26,871 bases of DNA from Chitinophagales bacterium (GTDB taxonomy: Bacteria > Bacteroidota > Bacteroidia > Chitinophagales > Chitinophagaceae), in the NCBI GenBank assembly GCA_025355935.1, contig JANXYS010000058.1:1-26871 (forward strand), given 5' to 3'. The notes under the pieces were generated by a model. That model was given only the letters and a program-made list of their open reading frames with translations, was not told the origin of the DNA and ran no database searches. Positions 8,597 through 17,433 of the stretch are shown here, piece after piece (the stretch's first letter is position 1; every line of letters begins with the position of its first letter). A program made the position numbers and the translations under genes.

Positions 8597-9067
8597 ATGA
8601 AAAATGCTTTTTTTCTAATTTGTGCAGGTATAATGCTCAGCTTTTCCGCTGAGGCTCAAAAAAAGACGAAGACTAAAGTAAAGGTTACAACCGCTAAAGT
8701 GAATGTTCCTGAAAATATTAAAGGTTCTTTTGCTACTAATTATGAGGGTGTTAAGGATACTAAATGGACTAAGAATTACACAGGCAATTATGTCGCTAAT
8801 TTTACAGATTCAGCAAGTTTAAAACAGTCGCTTGAATATAATGCTAAAGGAGACAAGGTTAAGACTACAACGATGTATGATGTCGCCGCCTTGCCTGTTA
8901 ATATTACCACCGCTCTTCAATCACAATATGCAGGGGCTACTGTTGTAGAAGCTTCAAAAGTAGAAGTACCTGGTGTGACTGCTTTTTACAAGGTTAAAAT
9001 TGAAAGAGGAGACACGAAAAAACAAAAACAATTACTAATCAGTGAGGATGGTTTAATCACTGAATAA
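8597..9067 (+). CDS. secreted PepSY-like domain protein
   Basis: A 156-residue exported protein. Residues 1-20 form a signal peptide (Lys near the start, hydrophobic core FFLICAGIMLSF, cleavage after AEA before Q21), followed by a Lys/Thr-rich linker (21-38). The rest, from VPENIKGSFATNYEGVKDTK on, looks like one Bacteroidota PepSY-like unit (DUF2874 / beta-lactamase-inhibitor-like fold): an alpha helix leading to W56-containing KWTKN, then strands such as YVANF and KQSLEYNAKGD, then a second helix ITTALQSQYAG and strands to the end. Such proteins are periplasmic or surface proteins without a known activity. It stands alone, divergent from ileS, and is followed by two hairpins. The family call rests on pattern, not on a database search. 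Confidence 0.8.
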   Translation: MKNAFFLICAGIMLSFSAEAQKKTKTKVKVTTAKVNVPENIKGSFATNYEGVKDTKWTKNYTGNYVANFTDSASLKQSLEYNAKGDKVKTTTMYDVAALPVNITTALQSQYAGATVVEASKVEVPGVTAFYKVKIERGDTKKQKQLLISEDGLITE

Positions 9068-9101
9068 AGATTTTGCTGATTTAGGGTTTTATTAGGGTAA
9101 A

Positions 9102-9123
9102 ACGGGGGTAATCTTACTCCCGT
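9102..9123 (+). terminator. hairpin after the PepSY-like gene
   Basis: ACGGGGGTAA (9102-9111) pairs with TTACTCCCGT (9114-9123), with one G-T pair and a very short loop, 35 bases after the stop codon. The bases after it are TCTTC, not a clean T-run, so it may be a weak terminator or a 3'-end protecting hairpin. Confidence 0.5.
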
Positions 9124-9232
9124 TCTTCAAACTTCCAGATTTTCTATTTCCTATAAAAAGACTAAGAACAGGAACGTTCCGTTTTACGATTCAATTTTTG
9201 ATGTTCTGGTAGTATTCTTCCGGAGTTCAAAC

Positions 9233-9266
9233 AAAAAAAAGCATCAATGACTTGATGCTTTTTTTA
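9233..9266. terminator. bidirectional terminator
   Basis: GCATCAA (9241-9247), loop TGAC, TTGATGC (9252-9258), flanked by eight As (9233-9240) and seven Ts (9259-9265). It is a textbook two-way terminator between the PepSY-like gene and the convergent AraC-type gene. The 158 bases from 9267 to 9424 hold nothing else recognisable. Confidence 0.85.
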
Positions 9267-9424
9267 TGTTCTGATGTAATCAATTTTAGCTCTGATAAGT
9301 TGCTAATCCATTTACTCACCTACAAGTTTATAAAAGCGGTTTGCTAGTTGTTTGCTAACTAAGGTTGTGACACAGCCCCCACGAGCAGGGCAACACTTAA
9401 ATACCCAAATTCCAAAGAGTTAAA

Positions 9425-10366
9425 TCAGCGAATAAGTAGCTCGCATGGTTTAAGACCGGTATGCTTTTTAAATGCAGTACTGAAATGAGATATTGAGGAA
9501 TAGCCGAGTAGAAGAGAAACTTCGGTCACGCTCAAACCTTTATCATACAATAAATATTTTGCGTGTTCCATCCGTTGCCCCTGATAAAAATCGAAAATTG
9601 TTGTGCCGAAAATTTCCTTAAACCCTTTTTTAAGATAACACTCATTAATAGCAACTTTACGGCTTAAAGCTTTAATGGTTATGGGTTCACCAATATGTTG
9701 GAGAAGAATTTCCCTGGCTTTGATAATTTTATCGCGGTCTGCTTCATTGGCCAGGAATTTACATGTAAAAACCGTATCCAATTTCTCACCCAGCATACAG
9801 TCCATACTGTAAAGCAAAAGAATTTGGGTTTGCGCATTGATGAAAATGTTTTCGAGCGTATCGCTATACGTATGATTTAGCAGTCCCTCAATGGCCATAC
9901 GCGTTTTCCCACACAGAGGAAGACTTTTACTAAACGACGTTGTATGAGAAAATGATAACACATCGTCAGTCAGCGTTGCAGGGGTATTATGTGCTTTTGC
10001 AAATTGATGAAGATATGCAGGGGAAAAACTGAAACTCAAAACATCAACGCTATCGACCTTTTCCACACAACTGCGACTTTTATTCAACTTGCAATAGTCA
10101 CACTCTGTTTCCTTCTGCCTACAGTAAACATTTCCACTTACGCAAAACCGTAATTCGAGGTAATTTTCTTCTGGATTGTTCTTGACATAATTGTAAACCA
10201 GCACGCCGGTATCCTCAATATTCCACTGATCATGTTTTTTGTACCTGGTAATGCCATATTTGACAGAACCGGGCACGGTGCGTTCTACCTCGAGTAAGGT
10301 TTCAAGATCATCGTGCATAAAAGGCTGCCGATGCGATAATGATAATATATTGAGAGGTTGATACAT
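9425..10366 (-). CDS. AraC-family transcriptional regulator with a cysteine cluster
   Basis: A 313-residue DNA-binding regulator. The last 95 residues are the AraC double helix-turn-helix: ITIKALSRKVAINECYLKKG (first), then GLSVTEVSLLLGYSSISHFS and FKKHTGLKP (second). The N-terminal 200 residues match no sensor I can name, but carry five cysteines within 26 residues (75, 82, 89, 92, 100), including CDYC, which could bind metal or sense redox state (inference). Start choice: a longer frame begins at TTG 10384, but that TTG is part of a perfect -7 promoter box, so translation must start downstream, at ATG 10366. No target gene adjoins: gyrB diverges and the PepSY-like gene converges. It resembles PchR-like AraC proteins of Bacteroidota in layout. 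Confidence 0.9.
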   Translation of the reverse strand: MYQPLNILSLSHRQPFMHDDLETLLEVERTVPGSVKYGITRYKKHDQWNIEDTGVLVYNYVKNNPEENYLELRFCVSGNVYCRQKETECDYCKLNKSRSCVEKVDSVDVLSFSFSPAYLHQFAKAHNTPATLTDDVLSFSHTTSFSKSLPLCGKTRMAIEGLLNHTYSDTLENIFINAQTQILLLYSMDCMLGEKLDTVFTCKFLANEADRDKIIKAREILLQHIGEPITIKALSRKVAINECYLKKGFKEIFGTTIFDFYQGQRMEHAKYLLYDKGLSVTEVSLLLGYSSISHFSTAFKKHTGLKPCELLIR

Positions 10367-10381
10367 TGATAATTTTCGATG

Positions 10382-10389
10382 CAAATATA
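10382..10389 (-). promoter_or_regulatory. -7 promoter element of the AraC-type gene
   Basis: TATATTTG on the minus strand fits TAnnTTTG and ends 15 bases before the ATG at 10366. It overlaps the upstream TTG codon and so decides the start. The remaining stretch to 10637 shows no gene and no clear hairpin. Confidence 0.5.
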
Positions 10390-10637
10390 CGGCGAGAAAT
10401 CCGAAACTTTTTCAATGTTTAAACTTAGACTTCAAATCTGGCGTTAAAAGTTTTTGTCCATCCTCAAAAGAACTCTTTGAGGTTAAGTAGTATTAAAAAA
10501 CGATTAGACTCACACCGTTTAAAATGCTGCGAGACAATACCCATGAAGGTAAAGCACCATTAAAATACGTTTAAAAATTGTTCACAAAATGGACCGTCAT
10601 AAAGCATAGTTCAATAGGTAAGCCGGCCGTTTTTCGT

Positions 10638-10645
10638 TATATTTG
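10638..10645 (+). promoter_or_regulatory. -7 promoter element of gyrB
   Basis: TATATTTG matches TAnnTTTG, 44 bases before the gyrB ATG. No TTTG is seen at the right distance upstream. Confidence 0.45.
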
Positions 10646-10689
10646 CAGGAATGTGAATTTTGATCATTAAAAGCGCTTTTTAAGTATTT

Positions 10690-12669
10690 ATGAGTAATGA
10701 AACAGAAGAAGTACTGGCCCTCGCCAAAGGCGATTACAGTGCTGACAGCATCCAGGTTTTAGAAGGTCTTGAAGCTGTCAGAAAAAGACCTGCGATGTAC
10801 ATAGGAGATATCAGTGTGAAGGGTCTCCATCACCTTGTTTACGAAGTGGTTGATAACAGTATTGATGAAGCGTTAGCAGGCTATTGTAAAAATATTACGG
10901 TTACCATTAATGAAGATAATTCCATAACAGTGCAGGATGATGGCCGAGGCATTCCTACGGGAATGCACACAAAGGAGAACCGCAGCGCGCTCGAGGTTGT
11001 AATGACGGTATTGCACGCAGGTGGAAAATTCGACAAGGGATCTTACAAAGTTTCGGGTGGTTTGCACGGGGTTGGTGTAAGTTGTGTAAATGCCCTCAGT
11101 ACGAAGCTTATGGTAACTGTTAATCGTGAGGGGAAGAAATTTGAGCAGGAATACGGCATCGGTATTCCAAAATACCCGGTTCGCGAAGTTGGAACCAGCA
11201 CCGCTACCGGCACAACAGTACAGTTTTGGCCTGACGACACTATTTTTACCACTACTGAATATAGCAAGGATATTCTTGAAGGCCGTTTGAAGGAACTTTC
11301 TTTTCTAAACAGAAAATTGCACATTACGCTCAATGACCTGCGCGAGCTTGATGATGACGGAAAAACATACAGAAAAAATTTTTACAGCGAAGGTGGAATT
11401 GAAGAATTTGTTGCCCTGATTGATAAAAATGCTAATCGTCAGCCACTCATCCAGGATGTGATTTATTGTGACGGTTACGATGAAAAAAGCAATGTTTCCG
11501 TAGAAGTGGCAATGGTATATAATGCGAGTTACCAGGAACATCTTTTTAGCTACGTAAATAATATTAACACCATAGAAGGCGGAACCCACGTGGCAGGTTT
11601 CAGGCGCAGCATTACCCGGGTATTTAAAAGCTATGGCGAGAAACAAGGTATGTTTGAAAAAGCTAAGGTGGCAATTGAGGGTGACGATTTTCGTGAAGGT
11701 ATTAGTGCCATTATATCGGTGAAAGTCCCGGAGCCCCAGTTCGAGGGCCAAACCAAAACAAAACTTGGTAACAGCGAGGTAATGGGAATTGTAGACACCA
11801 CGCTTAGCCGGGTGCTGGAAGCGTACCTGGAAGAAAACCCCAAGGATGCAAAGACCATCATTCAAAAAGTAATTCTTGCTGCCCAGGCACGTGCTGCTGC
11901 GAAACGGGCCCGCGATATGGTTCAGCGTAAGAGTGTATTAGTAGGAGGAGGATTGCCTGGTAAACTGGCTGATTGCAGTGATAAAGATCCTGGCAGATGC
12001 GAACTTTTCCTGGTGGAAGGGGATTCGGCTGGTGGAACTGCCAAACAGGGACGGGATCGAAGTTACCAAGCTATATTACCGCTACGGGGTAAGATCCTTA
12101 ACGTTGAAAAAGCTATGGAACATAAGATCTACGATAATGAGGAGATCCGGAATATGTTCACAGCACTGGGTGTGAAAATTGGTACCGCGGAAGATCCTAA
12201 AGCATTGGATACATCGAAATTGCGATATCATAAGCTCATTATAATGACGGATGCTGATGTTGATGGAAGCCATATAGCTACTTTGATTCTCACGTTTATC
12301 TTTCGGTATATGAAGGAACTGGTAGAACAAGGGTACGTGTTTATTGCCCAGCCACCTCTTTACCTTGTAAAAAAAGGTAAAGAACAGGAATATGCCTGGA
12401 CTGATGCTGAGCGCAAGGCACTGATTCAGTTATATGGACAGGGTAAAGATGAAAGTGTAAATACCCAGCGCTATAAAGGGTTAGGTGAGATGAATGCTGA
12501 ACAGCTGTGGGAAACTACCATGAACCCCGCAACGCGCACCCTCAAACAAGTAACCATTGAAAGTCTCACTACAGCAGATGGAGTTTTCAGTATGCTCATG
12601 GGCGACGAAGTGCCACCCAGAAGGGAATTTATCGAAAGCCATGCAAAATATGCTAAAATAGACGTATAG
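10690..12669 (+). CDS. gyrB: DNA gyrase subunit B
   Basis: ATPase and toprim subunit of gyrase, which with GyrA introduces negative supercoils. The 659 residues are a normal length for the Bacteroidota form, without the extra domain found in E. coli GyrB. Seen in order: EAVRKRPAMYIGD (28-40), the ATP-binding VVDNSIDEA and DDGRGIPTG (83-91), GGLHGVGVS (123-131), the transducer domain, the toprim signature LVEGDSAGGTAKQGRDR (about 441-457) with Mg-binding acidic residues DADVDGSHI (near 520), and the C-terminal QRYKGLGEMN. The toprim motif and length identify GyrB; a ParE reading is less likely because of the PAMYIGD and GGTAKQGRDR patterns. gyrA is not in the window. Minus-strand frames inside are shadows. 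Confidence 0.98.
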   Translation: MSNETEEVLALAKGDYSADSIQVLEGLEAVRKRPAMYIGDISVKGLHHLVYEVVDNSIDEALAGYCKNITVTINEDNSITVQDDGRGIPTGMHTKENRSALEVVMTVLHAGGKFDKGSYKVSGGLHGVGVSCVNALSTKLMVTVNREGKKFEQEYGIGIPKYPVREVGTSTATGTTVQFWPDDTIFTTTEYSKDILEGRLKELSFLNRKLHITLNDLRELDDDGKTYRKNFYSEGGIEEFVALIDKNANRQPLIQDVIYCDGYDEKSNVSVEVAMVYNASYQEHLFSYVNNINTIEGGTHVAGFRRSITRVFKSYGEKQGMFEKAKVAIEGDDFREGISAIISVKVPEPQFEGQTKTKLGNSEVMGIVDTTLSRVLEAYLEENPKDAKTIIQKVILAAQARAAAKRARDMVQRKSVLVGGGLPGKLADCSDKDPGRCELFLVEGDSAGGTAKQGRDRSYQAILPLRGKILNVEKAMEHKIYDNEEIRNMFTALGVKIGTAEDPKALDTSKLRYHKLIIMTDADVDGSHIATLILTFIFRYMKELVEQGYVFIAQPPLYLVKKGKEQEYAWTDAERKALIQLYGQGKDESVNTQRYKGLGEMNAEQLWETTMNPATRTLKQVTIESLTTADGVFSMLMGDEVPPRREFIESHAKYAKIDV

Positions 12670-12701
12670 CAAGTAATCATAATAAGCTGCTATTTTTCAG
12701 C

Positions 12702-12709
12702 TAATTTTG
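12702..12709 (+). promoter_or_regulatory. possible -7 element before the 66-residue gene
   Basis: TAATTTTG fits TAnnTTTG, but it is 76 bases from the start codon and lacks an upstream TTTG at 18-20 bases. Weak candidate. Confidence 0.25.
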
Positions 12710-12785
12710 GCGAAACCAATATATTTAGTAGATTGTACTGCTGATTTTTCTTTGAACCTATTTATTAACTATAAATTCTATCAAA

Positions 12786-12986
12786 ATGAGTGACATGTTA
12801 ACAGCTTATTGCATGAAGACTAAAGAAAAAAATGTTCCGATGCAAGATGCGGTAATTACTAAAACTTCCCGTGGCGGCTATATGGCGCAAGGACACGATG
12901 GCAAAGGAAATAAAATGACAACCATGCTGGGTGAAGCGAAGGCTTTGCAGGCTGTTAAAGACGGCGTAGCTAAGAAAAGCTGGTAA
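12786..12986 (+). CDS. small basic protein resembling a cysteine-poor DUF5679 zinc ribbon
   Basis: A 66-residue protein, MSDMLTAYCMKTKEKNVPMQ at its start. The pattern TAYCMKTKEK, then a strand, then RGGYMAQGHDGKGNKM resembles DUF5679-type small zinc ribbons, whose usual layout is AYCxxCK... GRxxxxGxCPxCGxKM (recalled). Here only the first cysteine (C9) remains: the partner is T12, and the second knuckle is replaced by HDGKGNK. So it probably no longer binds zinc in that way. The C-terminal part is a helix (LGEAKALQAVKDGVAKKSW). It has its own terminator 19 bases after the stop and lies 116 bases after gyrB. Coding is supported by size, start and terminator; function is unknown. Confidence 0.72.
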   Translation: MSDMLTAYCMKTKEKNVPMQDAVITKTSRGGYMAQGHDGKGNKMTTMLGEAKALQAVKDGVAKKSW

Positions 12987-13005
12987 TAATTATCATATTT
13001 TTAAG

Positions 13006-13038
13006 ATGCTCTCGCTGATAAAGTTGAGGGCATTTTTT
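13006..13038 (+). terminator. intrinsic terminator after the 66-residue gene
   Basis: ATGCTCTC (13006-13013) pairs with GAGGGCAT (13026-13033), one G-T pair, 12-base loop, followed by TTTTTT. Confidence 0.8.
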
Positions 13039-13044
13039 ATGCTC

Positions 13045-13801
13045 CTACCAGGACAAATGTTTGTCATGCATTATTCGACAATCTTTTCCATCTAAAGAAG
13101 TTTTCCAGTTGCCGCCATCCCGTATAACGATCCTTAACCAGTGATTCGAGGTAGGAGTCCAGTACAATGTAGTTCACTGATCATCAATTACACCCATATC
13201 TCCAGAACGGGAATCCGGAGAGTAAAACTCCCTGACAGGTGAAAATCTTTCGATCTTCATACTTTTAATCCCACTTTTGATATCTGCTACAAAGTCGTCC
13301 CCCTTCTTGGTATATACCGCAATAGCTCCGGTAGACCCGCCAGCCAATTCATTACCAAAGACAAATACCTGGATTTAGTGCTCGTAAAAAGCATCACTTC
13401 CACAATTCAGCATGTACCTAGTGTAGGCTCTTACCAGGCAGGTCATTTGCCTGGCGGTTTTCGGCAAAACGAAATTTCAGGCAGCCGAACTTCCGATCAG
13501 TGGCAGGATTTTTTTTTCGATATTATTTTGCCCGAATCATCTACAAGCTCAATATTAATTCCCGGTGCTTGAGTCTGAAAGAAATATCCAAATAGCCACA
13601 TATGCTTTGTACCAAATGGTTTCGCCTGCAACATAATTAGTTTTGTCAAAATGGACTTAGATACCTTCACGATTATAGTTTTGCAATGTTTTCCAGAGAA
13701 TTTTCCGGCTCCTGGCTGAAGCCGGGAGTATTAAATACAAGAAGGAATGTCAGGAGGAAGCAAGTTGGTTGGGGCACAGTTAGGTTGAATAAAGACTTAA
13801 A
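13045..13801 (-). pseudogene. decayed MG2 / TonB-plug outer-membrane-associated gene
   Basis: No intact frame exists here, but minus-strand fragments line up in order with one Bacteroidota family: signal peptide, MG2 domain, carboxypeptidase-like region, TonB-receptor plug, usually 780-950 residues. Fragments: hydrophobic leader FLLTFLLVFNTPGFSQ (from about 13801, no ATG left); VHFDKTNYVAGETIWYKAYV (about 13655-13600), the MG2 signature; GINIELVDDSGKIIS (about 13560); LVRAYTRYMLNCGSDAFYEH (about 13440-13378); GGSTGAIAVYTKKGDD and FSPVREFYSPDS (13350-13210), then TTLYWTP (13173-13153). At least three frame changes and in-frame stops occur (TAA 13375-13377, TGA 13174-13176, TAA inside the MG2 part). 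A jump from the MG2-like part to the plug end shows a large internal deletion. The gene is dead. Family recall is strong, but a search would confirm it. Confidence 0.8.
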
Positions 13802-13839
13802 AATAGGAGTTTGACGGATGTTTGCGAAAAAAATGATCG

Positions 13840-16800
13840 TTAAGCAAGGGAGGCCTTCATCTTCGACAAAAATCTCCAGAGGCTAAGCATCTCTTTCACA
13901 TCTTCCACCACCAGGATACCATTTTTTCCGACCTGCTTTAGTTTCCCTTTATTGGTTCCGATTTGAAGAAAAAGTAAAATTCCATTAAAAGTCTGGCTCT
14001 GGAAGTACGGACTTTCAGGATTGCTCACGAAAAAGCATTTCAAAGTTTCATTTTTGAGGAACATTTTTTCAAAGCCAAGTTCAATGGCAAGTTCCCTGCA
14101 ACGTATTGTGGTGAAGAGGTCTTCTACAGGTGGAGGAACAGGCCCAAACCTATCCTCAAGTTCCTGGTGAAATCCTGTTAATTCGTTTTCCGTTTCGCAG
14201 TTATCCAGCCTGCTGTAAAGGCTCAGTCTTTCGGTAATGCTTTCCACATAACTATCAGGTATCAGGATCTCAAGGTCCGTATCAATAGTACAATCTTTTA
14301 CAAAGTCATCCTGCTTGTGGATTTCATCTTTGAATAGTTCCCTGAATTCACTTCGTTTTAATTCCTTGATAGCTTCATCAAGTATTTTCTGGTACATCTC
14401 GAAACCAATCTCGGCTATAAAGCCACTCTGCTCTCCACCGAGCATATTTCCAGCCCCCCGGATATCAAGATCACGCATGGCGATCTGGAAACCACTTCCC
14501 AAATCGCTGTACTGTTCCAGTGTTGTAAGTCTTTTTCTGCTGTCAGGAGGAAGAGTGCTCATGGGAGGAGCAAGCAGGTAACAAAAAGCCTTTTTATTGC
14601 TTCGGCCAACACGCCCCCGCAACTGGTGAAGATCACTCAACCCGAACTGGTGAGCATTATTGATGATAATAGTGTTTACGTTTGGAATATCTACCCCGCT
14701 TTCAACTATATTGGTACAAACAAGTACATCATATTTCTTGTCCATAAAGTCTAGGATCGTATCCTCCAGCTGATCACCCTCCATTTGCCCGTGGGCATAG
14801 GCAACACTCACGTCGGGGCATAGGCCCTGGATAAAGCCTTTCATTTCAGCTAATCCTTTTACCCGGTTATGTATGAAAAATACCTGCCCGCCCCGTTCGG
14901 TCTCATAATAAATCATATCCCTGATAGCATCTTCATTGAAAACGAGCACTTCTGTTTGTATAGGTTGCCTGTTGGGAGGGGGCGTATTGATAATGCTAAG
15001 GTCTCTTGCACCCATTAAACTAAACTGAAGTGTTCTTGGGATAGGCGTTGCAGTGAGTGTGAGGCTATCAACGGTAGTGCGCAATTGTTTTAATTTTTCC
15101 TTTGCTGATACGCCGAACTTTTGCTCTTCATCAATGATCATTACACCTAAATCTTTGAATTTTACGGAGTTTCCCAACAAAGCGTGAGTACCAATGATGA
15201 TATCAATTTTCCCTTCTTCAAGGCGCTTGAAAGTATCTTTCTTTTCTTTAGCAGATTTAAAACGGTTTATAAAATCGACTGTTACCGGGAAGTCCTTTAA
15301 GCGTTCTCCAATGCTTTTGTAATGCTGGTACGCAAGGATAGTTGTAGGCACAAGGATGGCTGCCTGTTTACCATCACAAACTGATTTGAATGCAGCACGG
15401 ATAGCAACTTCCGTTTTGCCAAAACCCACATCACCGCAAACGAGCCTGTCCATCGGTGCCTCTCTTTCCATATCGCGCTTTACATCCTCGCTAGCCTTCG
15501 CCTGGTCGGGAGTATCTTCATAAATGAAGCTGGCTTCCAACTCTGTTTGCATATAGTTGTCGGGGCTATGTGCAAATCCTTGCAGGCTTTTTCGTTGCGC
15601 GTATAATTTTATCAGGTCAGTTGCAATATCCTTTACCTGTTTTTTCGTTTTCTCTTTTAACTTATTCCAAACATCACTTCCCAATTTATTCATCCTGGGA
15701 ACCGTTCCTTCCTTGCCGCTGTATTTACTGATTTTATGAAGGGACGAAATATTTACATAAAGCAAATCACCATCCTTGTATTGGATCCTAACGGCTTCCT
15801 GCATACGCCCATTCGCATCTATTTTTTGAAGACCACTATAAACTCCTACGCCATGATCAATATGACTTACATAGTCGCCGGGCTGAAGCTCACGAAGTGT
15901 TTTTAAGGTTAAAGCTTTATTTTTATTAAAAGCCTGTTTTACTTTATACTTGTGATAGCGCTGAAATACCTGGTGATCCGTATAGCAAACAAGCTTCAGG
16001 TCATGATCAATAAAACCCTGGTGAATGGATACCGGAATAGGAGTAACCTGGATCTCAGCTTTCAGATCCGTAAAAATTGTATGTAAACGCTCAAGCTGTT
16101 TGGGATTATCCGCAAATATGAAAATATTATATTGCTGCTGCTCAAATTCCTGCAGATTTTTTATAAGCAGATCAAATTGCCGGTTAAAGGAAGGCTGGTC
16201 TTTAATATTGAATAAAAGGTCTTCGGACTTCCCAGTGGCACCTCCCTTAAAAAACGACGACTTGCCAATTTCTATAGTATGCCTTTGCATAACCTGCTTC
16301 TCTAAAATGCCTGCGGTTATAAAATCATCAAGACTAACATTGCTCTTAATATTTATTTCCGCATTTTCGTCGGGCTGCGCGCGGGTTAGATCTGGTTTTT
16401 GAATAAGCTCCAGGAATAATTCAAGGTCTTCTTCCTGTTGAACGATTTTCTCGCTGATAAAAGTCCAGTCTTCGGTCCATACAACCGTGTTAAGGGGCAG
16501 GAAATCAAGAAGAGATACTTTTTCCCCGGCTGCACTGGCATCGGTAGTTAATTTATCAACGTTGGGGATAATACTAACCTGTAATAATTTGCGCTCACTC
16601 AATTGCGTCTCCGGATCAAATATCCGGATGCTGTCTACCTCGTTGCCAAATAATTCAAGGCGGTATGGCTTTTCATTTCCAAAAGAATAAATATCGAGTA
16701 TCCCTCCCCGTACCGCAAATTGTCCGGGTTCATACACAAAGTCAGTTCGCACAAATCCATAATTTAGAAATTTTTCGAGCATGCCATTAACATCAAGTTC

Positions 16801-17259
16801 ATCTGCCTGTTTAATGCTGATGATGTTATCGGATAATGTTTTTGACAATACTACTTTTTCGAAAAGCGCATCCGCATGAGTGATGATGATTTTTTTATTG
16901 CCTCCGGCTGCCAGTCGCGTAAGTGTTTCGGTGCGCAGCATAACATGGCTACTGTTCAGAAGCTGGTAATTCTTCTTGTTTTTAAAGCTCGACGGAAAAT
17001 AAAATATATCAAGTGCGTTGGTTATATTTTCAAGCGAATTGTGAAAATAAGCAGCTTCTTCGGCGTCACGTAGGATAACGAGGTGATTTATCTGGGAGGT
17101 TACAGGCTGCATGAAAACAGCTGCCAGTAAAAACTGGGAGGCACTTCCGGTTAGGCCTTTAATATGCTGATGAGTGGGATTAAACAAAGTGATGTCTCTC
17201 GCTATCTGTAAACAGCGGCCATCATTTTTGTAAAAATTCAACAACACATCCAAATTCAT
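13840..17259 (-). CDS. mfd: transcription-repair coupling factor Mfd
   Basis: ATP-driven translocase that removes RNA polymerase stalled at DNA lesions and recruits UvrA. Length 1139 residues, as usual. Seen: UvrB-like N-terminal region, the RNA-polymerase-interacting CarD-like domain (LQPGDYVSHIDHGVGVYSGL, near 450-470), helicase motif I GDVGFGKTEVA (about 605-615), motif II IIDEEQKFG (near 710), SLTLTATPIPRTL (motif III), the translocation motif region, GRVGRSNKKAFCYLL (motif VI), and the C-terminal TRCF domain. Start: the frame is open to an earlier ATG at 17361, but a perfect -7 box (17267-17274) lies inside that extension and the extra 34 residues look non-coding; the ATG at 17259 gives the usual start MNLDVLLNFY. 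It is divergent from the flavoenzyme gene. The decayed gene lies just downstream. Confidence 0.97.
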   Translation of the reverse strand: MNLDVLLNFYKNDGRCLQIARDITLFNPTHQHIKGLTGSASQFLLAAVFMQPVTSQINHLVILRDAEEAAYFHNSLENITNALDIFYFPSSFKNKKNYQLLNSSHVMLRTETLTRLAAGGNKKIIITHADALFEKVVLSKTLSDNIISIKQADELDVNGMLEKFLNYGFVRTDFVYEPGQFAVRGGILDIYSFGNEKPYRLELFGNEVDSIRIFDPETQLSERKLLQVSIIPNVDKLTTDASAAGEKVSLLDFLPLNTVVWTEDWTFISEKIVQQEEDLELFLELIQKPDLTRAQPDENAEINIKSNVSLDDFITAGILEKQVMQRHTIEIGKSSFFKGGATGKSEDLLFNIKDQPSFNRQFDLLIKNLQEFEQQQYNIFIFADNPKQLERLHTIFTDLKAEIQVTPIPVSIHQGFIDHDLKLVCYTDHQVFQRYHKYKVKQAFNKNKALTLKTLRELQPGDYVSHIDHGVGVYSGLQKIDANGRMQEAVRIQYKDGDLLYVNISSLHKISKYSGKEGTVPRMNKLGSDVWNKLKEKTKKQVKDIATDLIKLYAQRKSLQGFAHSPDNYMQTELEASFIYEDTPDQAKASEDVKRDMEREAPMDRLVCGDVGFGKTEVAIRAAFKSVCDGKQAAILVPTTILAYQHYKSIGERLKDFPVTVDFINRFKSAKEKKDTFKRLEEGKIDIIIGTHALLGNSVKFKDLGVMIIDEEQKFGVSAKEKLKQLRTTVDSLTLTATPIPRTLQFSLMGARDLSIINTPPPNRQPIQTEVLVFNEDAIRDMIYYETERGGQVFFIHNRVKGLAEMKGFIQGLCPDVSVAYAHGQMEGDQLEDTILDFMDKKYDVLVCTNIVESGVDIPNVNTIIINNAHQFGLSDLHQLRGRVGRSNKKAFCYLLAPPMSTLPPDSRKRLTTLEQYSDLGSGFQIAMRDLDIRGAGNMLGGEQSGFIAEIGFEMYQKILDEAIKELKRSEFRELFKDEIHKQDDFVKDCTIDTDLEILIPDSYVESITERLSLYSRLDNCETENELTGFHQELEDRFGPVPPPVEDLFTTIRCRELAIELGFEKMFLKNETLKCFFVSNPESPYFQSQTFNGILLFLQIGTNKGKLKQVGKNGILVVEDVKEMLSLWRFLSKMKASLA

Positions 17260-17266
17260 CGGGGTG

Positions 17267-17274
17267 CAAAGATA
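17267..17274 (-). promoter_or_regulatory. -7 promoter element of mfd, 7 bases from the start codon
   Basis: TATCTTTG on the minus strand, then 7 bases, then the ATG at 17259. If transcription starts the usual 5-8 bases after the box, the mRNA is leaderless or nearly so. Confidence 0.5.
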
Positions 17275-17433
17275 AGAATGATTCCCGCAAAATTGGGTAA
17301 GGTTAGCAAAGGGCGATACGCTGAATATAACTCGCAAGACATGTACGGATGATATTTTCATAGCCTGATATTGCTTCTGTTATTGCAACTACGGCGCGGC
17401 GTCTGCCTGCTGAATATTTGTATATCTGACCAT

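Noticed and set aside
10367..10384. TTG start at 10384 for the AraC-type regulator
   Set aside because: The TTG is the end of the TATATTTG promoter box, so it cannot be in the transcript.
11305..11865. A 186-codon open frame on the minus strand inside gyrB
   Set aside because: Antisense to conserved gyrB domains, with no promoter and no recognisable domain.
13378..13572. A 64-codon plus-strand open frame in the gap between the 66-residue gene and mfd
   Set aside because: It is antisense to the recognisable fragments of the decayed MG2/plug gene and has no features of its own.
17260..17361. Longer N-terminus of Mfd from ATG 17361
   Set aside because: The extension contains the -7 promoter box and does not look like family sequence; the ATG at 17259 is the usual start.
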